DNA of 64,000 bases, from positions 62,001 through 126,000 of the forward strand of contig CALKGE010000004.1 of assembly GCA_938084685.1 (NCBI GenBank), in the 5' to 3' direction. Positions 1 to 9,402 of this stretch are shown here, one piece after another. A model generated the notes under the pieces. It made no database searches and was not told the origin of the DNA. It was given only the letters and a program-made list of their open reading frames with translations. The stretch's first letter is position 1. Every line of letters begins with the position of its first letter. The position numbers and the translations under genes are program-made. This DNA is from an uncultured Pirellulaceae bacterium (lineage in GTDB: Bacteria; Planctomycetota; Planctomycetia; Pirellulales; Pirellulaceae).

Positions 1-1332
1 ACCACCCTGGTCATCGTCACCATGGATGTCGTTTCCATCGGCGAAATCGGTTCCATCCCAGATGACTTCCAGGAAAACGTTCGCGGCCGCATCGAAAAAT
101 CGCTGGGGATCCCCGGCAAACAGATCATGTTTAACGCCAGCCACTGCCATGGAAACCCCAGCCCCAAATCAGAAGACCTCACCGTCCAGGTCATTGAACA
201 AGCACACGCCAAGTTGGAACCTGTCACTCTGCGTAGCGGCCGAGGCTACGAAGACCGAGTCCAGGAAAACCGACGGATGAAACTGAAAGATGGCGGAGAA
301 ATCGATGTCCGCCACGCCTACTCGCTCCCCCCCAATAAAGAAATTCTCGCCACCGGCCCAATCGATCCAGAAATCGGTATCCTGCGAGTTGACAAAAAAT
401 CGGGCGGAACACTCGCCGTCCTCTTCAACTTCGCCTGTCACCCGATTCAGGGAACCCCTGTCAGCAGCGGCGACACCTCGGACATGACAGGTTACGCTGC
501 AGCTGTCATTGAAGATAACCTGGCCCCAGGTACCATCGCCCTGTTCGTTCAAGGTTGCGGCGGAGACATTAACCCCATCGCCTATAAAGATGTCGATCAC
601 CCGCGCAACGCAGAAACACTCGGCAATATGCTGGGGCTCAGCACACTCAAAGGGATCCGCAAAGCCAAACCAAACGAGGACCAACGCCTGATCGTCATCA
701 ACGAATCACTCTCGCTCCCTCGCTCCAACCTGGCACCACGCATTGCTGAGCTGGAACAATACCGGGAATCACTGGTTAACAGCTTCGGCGGTACTACACT
801 CAATCTGCGACAATTCATCCATCTGACCAACAAACACAACCTCTCACCCGACGCTCCCTCCTATCACATCAGCCGCTACCTGCACGACAAAGCACTCGGC
901 CACCGTAACCTGACAATCATGGACGCCAACAACAAAGCGGCCATGAATTCCTATCTGCAAAACATTTACCGAATGGAAGAACTGACCCGAGTCAACGCTA
1001 ACCTGCGACTGCTGAAGATGCATCAACAACAGAACGTAGATGCGGGTAAACGAACGATCGATGTCGAAGTGATGGCCCTCCGGCTGGGCAACTTCGTCAT
1101 GATCACCTTCCCCGGTGAACTGACAGTCCCCATCGGATTGGGCATCAAAGAACGATCTCCCCACCCCAACACCTTCGTTGCCGGCTACACCAACGGGTAC
1201 ATCTACTACTGCCCCACCGTCGAGCAACTGAAAAATGTAGGTGGAGCTCAGGAAGATAGTGACTGTATCCTCGACCCCCAATGGCAGGAAATCTTCGAAA
1301 AGAAAGTCAGCGAACTACTAAAACGCCTGTAA
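1..1332 (+). CDS. Neutral/alkaline ceramidase-like hydrolase (5' end truncated)
   Basis: The frame is open from base 1 and the first ATG at 22 lies inside it, so the gene begins upstream of the window; 443 codons are visible. The protein resembles the N-terminal catalytic domain of neutral/alkaline non-lysosomal ceramidases. It has a SHCHGNPSP segment, an FNFACHP segment followed by SSGD and GYAA, and a QGCGGDINP segment, which match the metal-binding and GD-N/S-P signatures of that superfamily. Planctomycetes carry many such exported paralogues whose substrates are unknown, so ceramide hydrolysis is not established. The immunoglobulin-like C-terminal domain of full ceramidases appears to be absent. 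A gene for an exported protein follows 28 bases downstream and may be co-transcribed. Confidence 0.8.
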   Translation, partial: TTLVIVTMDVVSIGEIGSIPDDFQENVRGRIEKSLGIPGKQIMFNASHCHGNPSPKSEDLTVQVIEQAHAKLEPVTLRSGRGYEDRVQENRRMKLKDGGEIDVRHAYSLPPNKEILATGPIDPEIGILRVDKKSGGTLAVLFNFACHPIQGTPVSSGDTSDMTGYAAAVIEDNLAPGTIALFVQGCGGDINPIAYKDVDHPRNAETLGNMLGLSTLKGIRKAKPNEDQRLIVINESLSLPRSNLAPRIAELEQYRESLVNSFGGTTLNLRQFIHLTNKHNLSPDAPSYHISRYLHDKALGHRNLTIMDANNKAAMNSYLQNIYRMEELTRVNANLRLLKMHQQQNVDAGKRTIDVEVMALRLGNFVMITFPGELTVPIGLGIKERSPHPNTFVAGYTNGYIYYCPTVEQLKNVGGAQEDSDCILDPQWQEIFEKKVSELLKRL

Positions 1333-1360
1333 GTATCACTCTGACTGCGGAAGCACCCAA

Positions 1361-2137
1361 ATGCGAATTGCCTTCCTCCTATCGACTGCCTTGCTCTGTT
1401 CGCTCTGCCCCCAGACCTCCCAGGCTCAGCAACGATGGGGAACGCTCAGCGGCCAATTCACTGTCACTGGCCAGCTGCCGCCAACAAAGAAACTCCAAAT
1501 CACCAAAGACAACTCGTACTGTGACAAATACGCCGACGAACTGATCGACGAATCACTCGTTGTCGACAAACGCGGAGGCCTGGCGAACCTCTACATATGG
1601 ATCCGCACTCCACGCGGCAGCGAACTACCGATCCACCCGCAGTACCAGACAGATCAACCGGCTGTCCATATCGCCACACACCACTGCAGGTTCCAGCCCC
1701 GAGCCGCTGCGCTATGGGCAGGACATCAGACGCTGAAATGTACCAACCAGGATCCAATCGGTAGCACATTTGCGCTAACTACGTTCAACAACCCACCCTC
1801 TGGCTCAGTGATCCCTGTTAACCGCCAGATTGAACTGAAATTCCAGCAGCCTGAAATACTTCCTGCGCAGATGCGTTGCTACATCCACCCCTGGAAACAG
1901 GCTTGGGTCAAAATCCATGACTCTCCCTACATCGCCATCACGGATGAAAAAGGCCGCTTTGAAATGCCCGACATCCCTGCAGGCAAATGGGAGTTTCAAC
2001 TATGGCATGAACGGACCGGCTATGTCATCGGCCGCCCAGAATGGGAGAAAGGCCGCTTTGAACTTGAAATCCGTCCCGGCAAAAACAGATTGAAACAGAT
2101 TCGCCTGGATGCAGAACTCTTTGCCGAACAATCTTAA
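1361..2137 (+). CDS. Exported protein with carboxypeptidase-regulatory-like (cupredoxin-type) C-terminus
   Basis: A 258-residue protein with a clear signal peptide (hydrophobic stretch ending near QAQQ, residue about 22). The middle contains HHCRFQPR and CTNQDPIGSTF segments, and the C-terminal half has MRCYIHPWKQAWVKIHDSPY followed by ITDEKGRFEMPDIPAGKWEFQLWHE. The last segment is typical of carboxypeptidase-regulatory-like beta-sandwich domains. The Cys-His pattern (HHC and CYIHPW) resembles methylamine-utilisation or plastocyanin-like proteins and could bind a metal, but this is inference. It lies 28 bases behind the ceramidase-like gene and converges on the cytochrome gene at 2159. Precise function unknown. 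Confidence 0.7.
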   Translation: MRIAFLLSTALLCSLCPQTSQAQQRWGTLSGQFTVTGQLPPTKKLQITKDNSYCDKYADELIDESLVVDKRGGLANLYIWIRTPRGSELPIHPQYQTDQPAVHIATHHCRFQPRAAALWAGHQTLKCTNQDPIGSTFALTTFNNPPSGSVIPVNRQIELKFQQPEILPAQMRCYIHPWKQAWVKIHDSPYIAITDEKGRFEMPDIPAGKWEFQLWHERTGYVIGRPEWEKGRFELEIRPGKNRLKQIRLDAELFAEQS

Positions 2138-2158
2138 GGGACATCCTTAGGAGCCAGC

Positions 2159-5100
2159 TTAACGGCCAGCACGGGTGGGCAGCGGGACCTGCCGAGCACC
2201 ACTCAGATAGAGAAACAGATCCCGGATCTGAGCGTCATCAAACTCGCGCAACATCCCTTCCGGCATCATCGACTTATTGGTCGCAATGATCTCGTCTACC
2301 TCGTTCATCTGCAACTGCACATCCGCATTCTGTGTCCGCAAGCGGACAAACCGGTCGTCCTGATGAATAACAAAACCGCTGTAGAGCCGTCCCGAAGTCG
2401 TGATTACCGTTGTCAGTTTATAAGCGGCATCAATTTCAGCACTGGGGTCGAGTAGATTGCTGAGCAAATAGTCGACCTGCTTCCGACCTGAGCCGGTTAA
2501 ATCGGGGCCCACTCGACCTCCTTCACCAAACAACTGATGACACTTAAAGCAGGTCTTGTAAAACAGCAGCCTCCCTTGCGAAGCATCCCCCTGTGCCAGA
2601 TATTCGCGCGTCATCAATTTCCGCAGCCTGCTGATCTCTTCCGCCTTCTTCCCCTGGCTGGAATCCGCCGGCCACAGCTCGTCCACGATCGCGTTGATCT
2701 CGGAATCCTCAAACGCGCGAAGCTGTTCAATCGAGAAGGCATTCACAGACTCCTTCCCAATCGTCTCACTTTTGATAGCGGCCAACATCTGTAGTGCTGA
2801 ATTCCGCCGAGTCACGAGGACGCTCACTGCGTCAGTCTGTTCTGCTCGCTCCAGCTTCTCAAACTGGCTCAACAGCAACGCCGGCGTCTCCTCGTTCGCT
2901 CGCGTTACAAGTTGCCGTAACGCTTCTCCTCGTAAGCTACTGTTGTCATTGAGCAGCGCGTGCAATAACTCTGTCGGCAGCCCATCTGGAATCCCAGCCA
3001 GTGTCTGTAACGCCACTTGCCTGGCAGTTGGCTCGGCCACTCCATCAACTACCAGGTCACGCAAACTGTTTAACGCACCTTCATCACCAAAGATCCCAGC
3101 CAGCTGAACGACCTGAGACTTCAGTTGGCTATCGTCGGCCTGACGAACTGGACGAACTGGACGAAGCCCGCGGTACAGTGCTTTCCAGTTGTCGGGGGGA
3201 TCACGTCGACCGCCATCCTTGCACGCTTCCAGCAGCCCCAACACCATCGACTGCCTGTTCCCTGCAAACTGACGAATAACTTCTACCACATCGGCGAGAT
3301 CTGTCTCCTGACCTTCACTCGCTCGCCGCACAATAAACTGCTGCAGCAGCGGAACCACCGACTCGGATGCCAGCTGCAAAAACCGTGCTCGATCGTCAAC
3401 GATCAAAGGCTCAATTGCATACCAGGTCATGAGAGTGAGCATTTCATCCTCGATTAATGACTGATGCCTGACCATGGTCGAGGCCAGGAGCCAGCGATTC
3501 GCAGGCGTCATCTTCTGCATGGCACTGGCAATAGCGAGTCGAACCGCAGGTGAAGGGTCTCCATATGCCATTTCCACCAACCGGGCCAGCAGCCGAGACG
3601 GAGCTCCGTTTTCTGACGCCGTCACACCAAGCCCTGCCGGTTCACCATGATCAAACAGCAGCTTGATTGCCCAGCGGCGAACATGCGGGGACTGGTGATG
3701 TGTATACCTTTCCAGATCCTCTTCCTTCAACTCGCCCATCCCACTCAAGGTCCATATGTAGCGCAATGTCTGGACGACCGTCAAGCGTCCGTTCTTCAAA
3801 CGCTCGCGGATGAGTTTCGCAGCCTGGCTCTTTTGAGCCTGCTGCCAGGCACGTTCATGGAGAATCCGCCGCGCGTGACGGACAAACCATTCGTTTTGAT
3901 GCCTGAGCAGGCGAACCAGATCCTGCTCGGACAGCTTCTGCAGATCAAACGACTCTCCCCCCGGATTCCCCCAGGTCATTTTGTAAATCCGACCACTGGT
4001 TCGATGCGACCCATCGTTATCATGGCATTCGCCGAAGTCATGCCAGTCGGTGATATAGACGCCACCGTCGGGACCATATTTTATACTCAGCCCCCGAAAC
4101 CACTCGTCATTCGCCATGAACAGGTCTTCACCATGTTTGGCGACATAGGTCGAATCATGAGCAACAAGTTGTTCCTGGTTGATACGGGCTCCGTGCAGAT
4201 TGAGCGTAAACAGCTTGCCGCGGTACTGGGCTGGCCAATTGTCGCCCAGATAAACCATGGCACCACAATGAGCGTGACCGCCGCCGGCGACACTGTGAGT
4301 CTCAGTCGTTTGCCGGGAACTTTGCCACGTCCCGCCGCCCCAATGCAGATGATCTGCGTGTGATTGGATCCGGCGATAAACATAGGGATCGTTCCCCTCA
4401 TTGGCCCGCCGTTGACAGTACATCCCGGGGACAATGTGCCACAGATGCGCAATCACAGTATTCACCGTGAACAGATCACCCACTTCGTTGAAATCCGCTC
4501 CCCACGGATTTACCATTCCATCGGCGATCCGTTCAAATTTGTGAGTCCCCGGATGCATCCGCCACATACCGCGCGAAATAGCTACTCGCTGCTCCGGAGG
4601 CGTACCTGGCTTTCCTACAAGTGAAGTGGGGTTAAGTCCGATGGCCCCATAGAGCCAACCATCGGGGCCCCAGTGGAAATTATTGAGGACGTTGTTGCTG
4701 GAAACCTGGAAGCCGTCGAGGATGACTTTGGGCTCGGCATCCGGCACATCATCCCGGTCTGCATCGGCAATAAAGGTCAGCTCTGGTGTGTTACCCAGCC
4801 AGATTCCACCATATCCCCAGGCAATGGCACTGACGTATCTACCCTGATCCCAGAATATTTTCCGTTTGTCAAACTTACCATCGTGGTCGGTGTCCTCCAG
4901 GATGACCACACGGTCCGTACGGTTCTCAGGATCGAATTTCGGGTGCGAGTAATTCTCGACCACCCACAATCGACCACGGTCGTCGAAATCAAAGGCAATG
5001 GGCCGACGAATATCAGGCTCGCCGGCAAACAACGTCACCTCAAAGCCATCAGGAACGGTGATCCGCTCAAGCGACTGCTGGGGCGTCAATGAAACATCAT

Positions 5101-5209
5101 CCGGATTCTGGCTATTGACCACACCCTGCGGCAGATCGTCCTCGGCAAAGCCGGAACTCGCACACAGAAAACAACTCAATCCGATCGCGCAAATAGTTTT
5201 AATATTCAT
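2159..5209 (-). CDS. PVC-type membrane-bound dehydrogenase with HEAT repeats and c-type haem domain
   Basis: A 1016-residue exported protein. A signal peptide (residues 1-22) is followed by a beta-propeller opening with VPDGFEVTLFAGEPDIRRP, the hallmark of the planctomycete membrane-bound dehydrogenase N-terminal family (TIGR02604 type). The middle (about 480-850) is HEAT-like helical repeats. The C-terminus is the planctomycete haem-binding domain (TIGR02603 type), with CFKCH at residues 887-891 and a methionine-rich SMMPEGM near 980-986 that can supply the distal ligand. The family is expected to oxidise a sugar or alcohol in the periplasm and pass electrons to the bound haem; the substrate is unknown. 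The gene stands alone and converges on the gene ending at 2137. Confidence 0.9.
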   Translation of the reverse strand: MNIKTICAIGLSCFLCASSGFAEDDLPQGVVNSQNPDDVSLTPQQSLERITVPDGFEVTLFAGEPDIRRPIAFDFDDRGRLWVVENYSHPKFDPENRTDRVVILEDTDHDGKFDKRKIFWDQGRYVSAIAWGYGGIWLGNTPELTFIADADRDDVPDAEPKVILDGFQVSSNNVLNNFHWGPDGWLYGAIGLNPTSLVGKPGTPPEQRVAISRGMWRMHPGTHKFERIADGMVNPWGADFNEVGDLFTVNTVIAHLWHIVPGMYCQRRANEGNDPYVYRRIQSHADHLHWGGGTWQSSRQTTETHSVAGGGHAHCGAMVYLGDNWPAQYRGKLFTLNLHGARINQEQLVAHDSTYVAKHGEDLFMANDEWFRGLSIKYGPDGGVYITDWHDFGECHDNDGSHRTSGRIYKMTWGNPGGESFDLQKLSEQDLVRLLRHQNEWFVRHARRILHERAWQQAQKSQAAKLIRERLKNGRLTVVQTLRYIWTLSGMGELKEEDLERYTHHQSPHVRRWAIKLLFDHGEPAGLGVTASENGAPSRLLARLVEMAYGDPSPAVRLAIASAMQKMTPANRWLLASTMVRHQSLIEDEMLTLMTWYAIEPLIVDDRARFLQLASESVVPLLQQFIVRRASEGQETDLADVVEVIRQFAGNRQSMVLGLLEACKDGGRRDPPDNWKALYRGLRPVRPVRQADDSQLKSQVVQLAGIFGDEGALNSLRDLVVDGVAEPTARQVALQTLAGIPDGLPTELLHALLNDNSSLRGEALRQLVTRANEETPALLLSQFEKLERAEQTDAVSVLVTRRNSALQMLAAIKSETIGKESVNAFSIEQLRAFEDSEINAIVDELWPADSSQGKKAEEISRLRKLMTREYLAQGDASQGRLLFYKTCFKCHQLFGEGGRVGPDLTGSGRKQVDYLLSNLLDPSAEIDAAYKLTTVITTSGRLYSGFVIHQDDRFVRLRTQNADVQLQMNEVDEIIATNKSMMPEGMLREFDDAQIRDLFLYLSGARQVPLPTRAGR

Positions 5210-5328
5210 GACCTGATTTTAACACGAGGAGGTGGGGAATTGAGAGCCTGCTCAATGCCCGCTAATATAAGGTAGCTCGTATTAACCAGTTCTCCGATTT
5301 CCCGATTTCCCGATTTAAAGAACCGCTC

Positions 5329-6480
5329 ATGACCGCCATCTTTTCCCGCTTTGCTCTGCTACTTCTGTTATTCACCACTTCGACCACTCTGGCAAAAGGA
5401 AAGTACCAGGTTCAGCCGCTTTCCGAGGAGCTGGCCACCGAGTACGACCTGGACACCTCCTTTTACAAAAAGGCTACCTATGTTCAGGACATTCTGATTG
5501 CTACGTCCGACAAAGTCTCGGACTACGCTCACCTTGAAGCGGCCTACCTTTATGACAAGATCATGTCCTCGATAGATGAAGAAGTCGCTCAGCGAATCCG
5601 TGATCGGAAGGTGCTTTGTATCCTGGTCGGTCACGATGAACTGACGTCCCAAATCCCACAGTTCAAAAACGATAAGACCGGAAAAGAACTCGACTTCTAC
5701 AATTGGCGGAACCGAGGGTTTCTGACCAAAGTCAAGGACCGCAGCGTCGTCCTTTTCGCAGAAGAAGATGTAATGGAATACGAAGGTGGTATGAAACTGG
5801 AGAGTATTCTGATTCATGAATTCGGCCATGTGGTGCAGTTTGCCGGCATGGATGAAACTCAGATTAAGAAACTGGAAGACGCCTTCAATCGCGCCAAGGC
5901 GGCTGGGATTTGGAACGATGGCCGAGCGGCTCAACGTTACCGCCGCATCAAAAGCGAGCAGCCTGTCAGTTTGTACGAAGCGTTAGTAAACTCTTTCCCA
6001 GATCAACCGGCAGAGTTGATTCAAAAATGTCTCGATAGTGGTGACATCCTGGTCAACGGCAAACCGACCAACTCGGCCGTCAAAGTGACTGGTAGTGACA
6101 AGGTACTGATCATGTTTGGTGGCCCGAAGCGTTGCTATGCCCAGCGGAACAAAGCGGAGTACTGGGCGGAAGTCTTACAGTGCTGGTACAACACCAATCG
6201 GACGATGGATCACGACCACAACCATATTCATACGCGTGAGCAATTACGAGCTTACGATCCTGCCGCAGCAGCTCTGTGTGAAGAAATTCTGGGGGACAGC
6301 CGCTGGCGATTTGTCTCGCCTCGTGATCGAGCGGGCCGCAAACATCTCAAAGGATATGACCCGTCGACTGGCCCCAAAGTCTCCCTGCTGCCACACATCG
6401 AAAAAGCGGCATTGGACTACTACGACAACTACTGGAAGGATTTCTGGCAGCGTCTCAAGGACAAACATGACGTAAATTAA
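5329..6480 (+). CDS. Putative exported zinc metallopeptidase with S4-like insert
   Basis: A 383-residue protein with a signal peptide (residues 1-22). It has a zincin motif HEFGH at residues 163-167 and a downstream AEYWAEVLQCWYN segment (about 276-288) whose glutamate is a plausible third zinc ligand, as in lethal-factor-like gluzincins. Between them, at about 214-264, lies a segment that reads like an S4 module: helices, then a beta hairpin with DILVNGKPTNSAVKV and a final DKVLI. The C-terminus has the DPAAAALCEEIL and FVSPRDR stretches common after such zincin cores. Substrate unknown. The gene is divergent from the dehydrogenase at 5209 with about 120 bases between them. Confidence 0.7.
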   Translation: MTAIFSRFALLLLLFTTSTTLAKGKYQVQPLSEELATEYDLDTSFYKKATYVQDILIATSDKVSDYAHLEAAYLYDKIMSSIDEEVAQRIRDRKVLCILVGHDELTSQIPQFKNDKTGKELDFYNWRNRGFLTKVKDRSVVLFAEEDVMEYEGGMKLESILIHEFGHVVQFAGMDETQIKKLEDAFNRAKAAGIWNDGRAAQRYRRIKSEQPVSLYEALVNSFPDQPAELIQKCLDSGDILVNGKPTNSAVKVTGSDKVLIMFGGPKRCYAQRNKAEYWAEVLQCWYNTNRTMDHDHNHIHTREQLRAYDPAAAALCEEILGDSRWRFVSPRDRAGRKHLKGYDPSTGPKVSLLPHIEKAALDYYDNYWKDFWQRLKDKHDVN

Positions 6481-6484
6481 TCCG

Positions 6485-6511
6485 TTGCCTCGCGGCTGTA
6501 CGTCGTATACT
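6485..6511 (+). promoter_or_regulatory. Possible sigma-70 type promoter upstream of lipoprotein gene
   Basis: TTGCCT at 6485-6490 and TATACT at 6506-6511 match bacterial -35 and -10 hexamers (4/6 and 5/6). The 15-base spacer is short, so the -35 element is doubtful. A start near 6518 would give a leader of about 55 bases that begins with the hairpin at 6520-6549. Confidence 0.35.
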
Positions 6512-6519
6512 ATTCTGGT

Positions 6520-6549
6520 GTCGCTACCTCAGGGGAATTTGGTGGCGAC
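6520..6549 (+). repeat. Leader hairpin before lipoprotein gene
   Basis: GTCGCTACC at 6520-6528 pairs with GGTGGCGAC at 6541-6549 (nine pairs, one G-U), leaving a 12-base loop that contains AGGGGA. It lies in the presumed 5' leader of the gene at 6571 and could affect mRNA stability. No T-run follows, so it is not a terminator. Confidence 0.35.
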
Positions 6550-6570
6550 TCTACGAGGAACAGGGAATCT

Positions 6571-7305
6571 ATGTCCACTCACTTTCGCATCACTTCTGCC
6601 GTTGTGTTCGCGCTGTCGCTTCTGAGTCTTGGCTGCGGTGACACAGAAACCGAACAATCTCAAATTGACCCTCATGTCACACCGGTCAACCTCGAGGAAA
6701 TTCCATCCGGAATTCTGACTCTGGACAATCAGGAACCAGCTTCCAACGCAAGCGACGATATCAACCAGTCGTTGGCAATGTTGCAATCAACCGATCATCT
6801 CTCGAACAGAGTTGCCACCGTGGCAACCGAGGAGCTCCCTATTCAACCGGGGGCCATGTATGGTGACGGTGACGATTACAAGGCAATGATGGTCCTTGAA
6901 GAACGTCCCTTCGATCTGGACGGGCTGTACACCGATCCAACCGTCAATCAGGGCTACAAGGATTTGATGGATGCAGAAGTAAAACTGACGCCTGATGATT
7001 ATGCTGGCGTTTATTTCTGGTCAGGCCCGGGCGTACCAGGATACGAAGAGGTGATCAATTCGATGCCCAAGGAAGACCCCACCTATCTAACACCAGAACA
7101 ACGGGAAGCGCAACGCAAACTTGTCGAGGTCGATGTGACCGAGCAGTATCTCAACTACCGTCATCATTCCAATGAATCAAATGAAATGTTGAATGACGCT
7201 AGGGCAATCCCCCGCAATCGCAGCAATCGCAAAGATGCTGCTGAGCCTGAAAAGATCCCCAACATTCGGGAATACATTCGCGCCAAACGAGCTGGCGATC
7301 AATAA
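6571..7305 (+). CDS. Lipoprotein of unknown function
   Basis: A 244-residue protein with a lipoprotein signal: hydrophobic residues 9-20 followed by a lipobox LSLGC, with the lipidated cysteine at residue 22. The rest is acidic and rich in Asn, Asp, Glu and Pro, with no domain that I recognise. A central segment (about 125-165) has DAEVKLTPDDYAGVYFWSGPGVPGY, and the C-terminus is basic (PRNRSNRKD and YIRAKRAGD). A purine-rich AGGGA lies 6-10 bases before the ATG. The protein is probably anchored to a membrane face; no function can be inferred. Confidence 0.7.
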   Translation: MSTHFRITSAVVFALSLLSLGCGDTETEQSQIDPHVTPVNLEEIPSGILTLDNQEPASNASDDINQSLAMLQSTDHLSNRVATVATEELPIQPGAMYGDGDDYKAMMVLEERPFDLDGLYTDPTVNQGYKDLMDAEVKLTPDDYAGVYFWSGPGVPGYEEVINSMPKEDPTYLTPEQREAQRKLVEVDVTEQYLNYRHHSNESNEMLNDARAIPRNRSNRKDAAEPEKIPNIREYIRAKRAGDQ

Positions 7306-7317
7306 CCCTGAACGCGG

Positions 7318-9303
7318 TTACTGCCGCACGTAGTACATTCGCCCATCTTCGGCACCGCCCAGGTAATCGGGCTTTCCGTCGCCATTAAAGTCAACCACGG
7401 TCGGACTCGTCGTATGCCCGCGTATGTTCCGCTCCACCAGTGGACCAACGTCTTCGAATGTCCACTTCCCGTCAACTGCACGGCGCTGCAAGTAAAGGTT
7501 CGCATTGGTTGAGTTGACCAGCAGGTCCAGTTTGCCATCTCCGTTCCAATCGGCAAACCAGATCTTCCGCCGACCGCTGCGACCAGCTTCACCATTGTTC
7601 AATCTAAGCAAGCCAGCTCCTTTGTCCACCACGCCATGTCCACTGTTGGCAACACTGTTGTTCACCGCATGGAAAACTCGTTGCGGGCCAAGCAGTTTCA
7701 ATTCCCCATCTTCGCGGACTCGTCGAAACAACGCCAAATAGCCCTCGTGATCCAGCATGACCAGGTCCATGAGCCCGTCGCTATTCCAATCAATCGCAAC
7801 CGGTGTTGTTCTCCACTGCGATACCAACTCGTTCTCCCCGGGCTTCCACCACATCCAACGTGGTTTCAGCGGCTGATCTTCCCACTGGACTTCAATAGAA
7901 GCTGGACTGGCAAATTTTGGTGCTTTCAACGTCCCGACATTCCTCAACCACTCGATTCGCCCCCAGATTCCATTGACCAGGATATCGGGCAAACCATCAT
8001 GATCCCAGTCAGCGATGCTCAGCGTCGTATAACCCCATTTCGCTTCCGCGGGCCCCTGTATGCTACCATTGCGTCCCGCCATCGGTCGATAAACCTTTCC
8101 GCCCGCTTCAATTCGTACAGATGCAGCCCACTTTGGATTCTCATGTCCCGGACCACTCAGATTTTCAAACAGCTCGATATACCCGGCGGTATTGCCTGAG
8201 ACGATATCGTAATCCCCATCATGATCCCAATCGAATCCAACGGGTGTGGCCAACGCTCCGCTCTTGAGCGTATCTGCTTTTTGCTGGAAGTAGACGGGCG
8301 CCTTGAACACGGGCAACTGTTCCTCCAGCACACCTGTATTTTCCACCAGGGCGACTCGACCATCTTCGTCTCCCACCACCAGATCGATATCGCCATCCAG
8401 ATCCCAGTCGATGGCGATCGGTACGATCATCTGAAGTTCCATTTCCAGCGGTTTTCCACTGGCATTTTTCAGAGGGACTCCAGCGGCATACTCAGGTTTA
8501 GTACGCGTCCCTACATTCTGGAAGTAGGTAAAGCCATCAACAAATTCACCGCAGAGCAGATCCAGGTCACCGTCGTTGTCAAAATCTTCAAAATTAGGTG
8601 ACGGGCAACCGTAGGTATCAACTGGCTTGCCAGCTGCCGTTAACTGCAGTGGAGTCTCCGGATAGCGAGGCTTGTCAGTGCTACCCTGATTTATGAAGAC
8701 GAAAACAAATCCATGCAACTTCCCGTTGGTCCAGTTCCCTTCCTTATCCCAGGCATCATCCCAGCCATAAAAGCTCCAGTCTTCGATACCACAGACCAGA
8801 TCCAATGCTCCGTCCCCGTTGAAGTCCGTATAACGCCATTGATTGTGGCGAACCTTGGGGCCCTTGGTCTGAGTGCCACGATGACGATACCAGTTACCGG
8901 CCAGAGGTAGCTGCCTGGGATCAGCAGTTCCTGCGGTGATAAATGATTGATATTCTTTACCCGGACTCAGCACCCGCATGCCGTCTTCGGTGTAACTGGG
9001 CATAACATAGTGCACTGTGGAACTGAGTTTCCTGGCTGGCTCAAACACTGGCATTCGATGCTCCGCCGTAGAACCAACCTTATTCTCAAAGAACCAGACA
9101 CCATTGTGGGGTTTGTCGGGACAGGAGACCAACAAGTCCAGGTCACCATCCCCATCCGCATCACAGGGAACTGGCCATGCCCAAAGCCCAACGCCCAGAT
9201 CGACCACCAGGCCAGGATGGTTATATTTCAGTGGCTCGACATCCTGAGCCAGCGAAACCGAGGAGATAGTAAACAACAGCGTGAGAGTTATTAGCTTATT
9301 CAT
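7318..9303 (-). CDS. Exported FG-GAP/VCBS repeat beta-propeller protein
   Basis: About 660 residues. The ATG at 9303 is chosen; an in-frame GTG at 9309 adds two residues. The signal peptide ends near SLAQD. The mature protein carries about nine calcium-loop motifs of the form DxDxDGxxDL (for example DADGDGDLDLL, DFDNDGDLDLL, DWDHDGDYDIV, DFNGDGKPDYL) spaced 50-80 residues apart, as expected for integrin-alpha-like propellers. No catalytic domain is visible. Such proteins are abundant in planctomycetes and usually act as binding or structural surface proteins. It converges on the lipoprotein gene and is divergent from the oxidoreductase at 9403. Confidence 0.85.
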   Translation of the reverse strand: MNKLITLTLLFTISSVSLAQDVEPLKYNHPGLVVDLGVGLWAWPVPCDADGDGDLDLLVSCPDKPHNGVWFFENKVGSTAEHRMPVFEPARKLSSTVHYVMPSYTEDGMRVLSPGKEYQSFITAGTADPRQLPLAGNWYRHRGTQTKGPKVRHNQWRYTDFNGDGALDLVCGIEDWSFYGWDDAWDKEGNWTNGKLHGFVFVFINQGSTDKPRYPETPLQLTAAGKPVDTYGCPSPNFEDFDNDGDLDLLCGEFVDGFTYFQNVGTRTKPEYAAGVPLKNASGKPLEMELQMIVPIAIDWDLDGDIDLVVGDEDGRVALVENTGVLEEQLPVFKAPVYFQQKADTLKSGALATPVGFDWDHDGDYDIVSGNTAGYIELFENLSGPGHENPKWAASVRIEAGGKVYRPMAGRNGSIQGPAEAKWGYTTLSIADWDHDGLPDILVNGIWGRIEWLRNVGTLKAPKFASPASIEVQWEDQPLKPRWMWWKPGENELVSQWRTTPVAIDWNSDGLMDLVMLDHEGYLALFRRVREDGELKLLGPQRVFHAVNNSVANSGHGVVDKGAGLLRLNNGEAGRSGRRKIWFADWNGDGKLDLLVNSTNANLYLQRRAVDGKWTFEDVGPLVERNIRGHTTSPTVVDFNGDGKPDYLGGAEDGRMYYVRQ

Positions 9304-9402
9304 GACCACATTATAAAGCGACGCTGCTGAAATTGTTGCTAACAGGTCGGCAATAGGGGAAAATCAGAGTCAGACAAGACCACCTCTCAGGGGAAACAGA
9401 TC

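Noticed and set aside
3647..4363. 238-codon open frame on the plus strand inside the PVC dehydrogenase gene
   Set aside because: It is antisense to a gene with a signal peptide, named domains and a haem motif; its product shows no recognisable feature.
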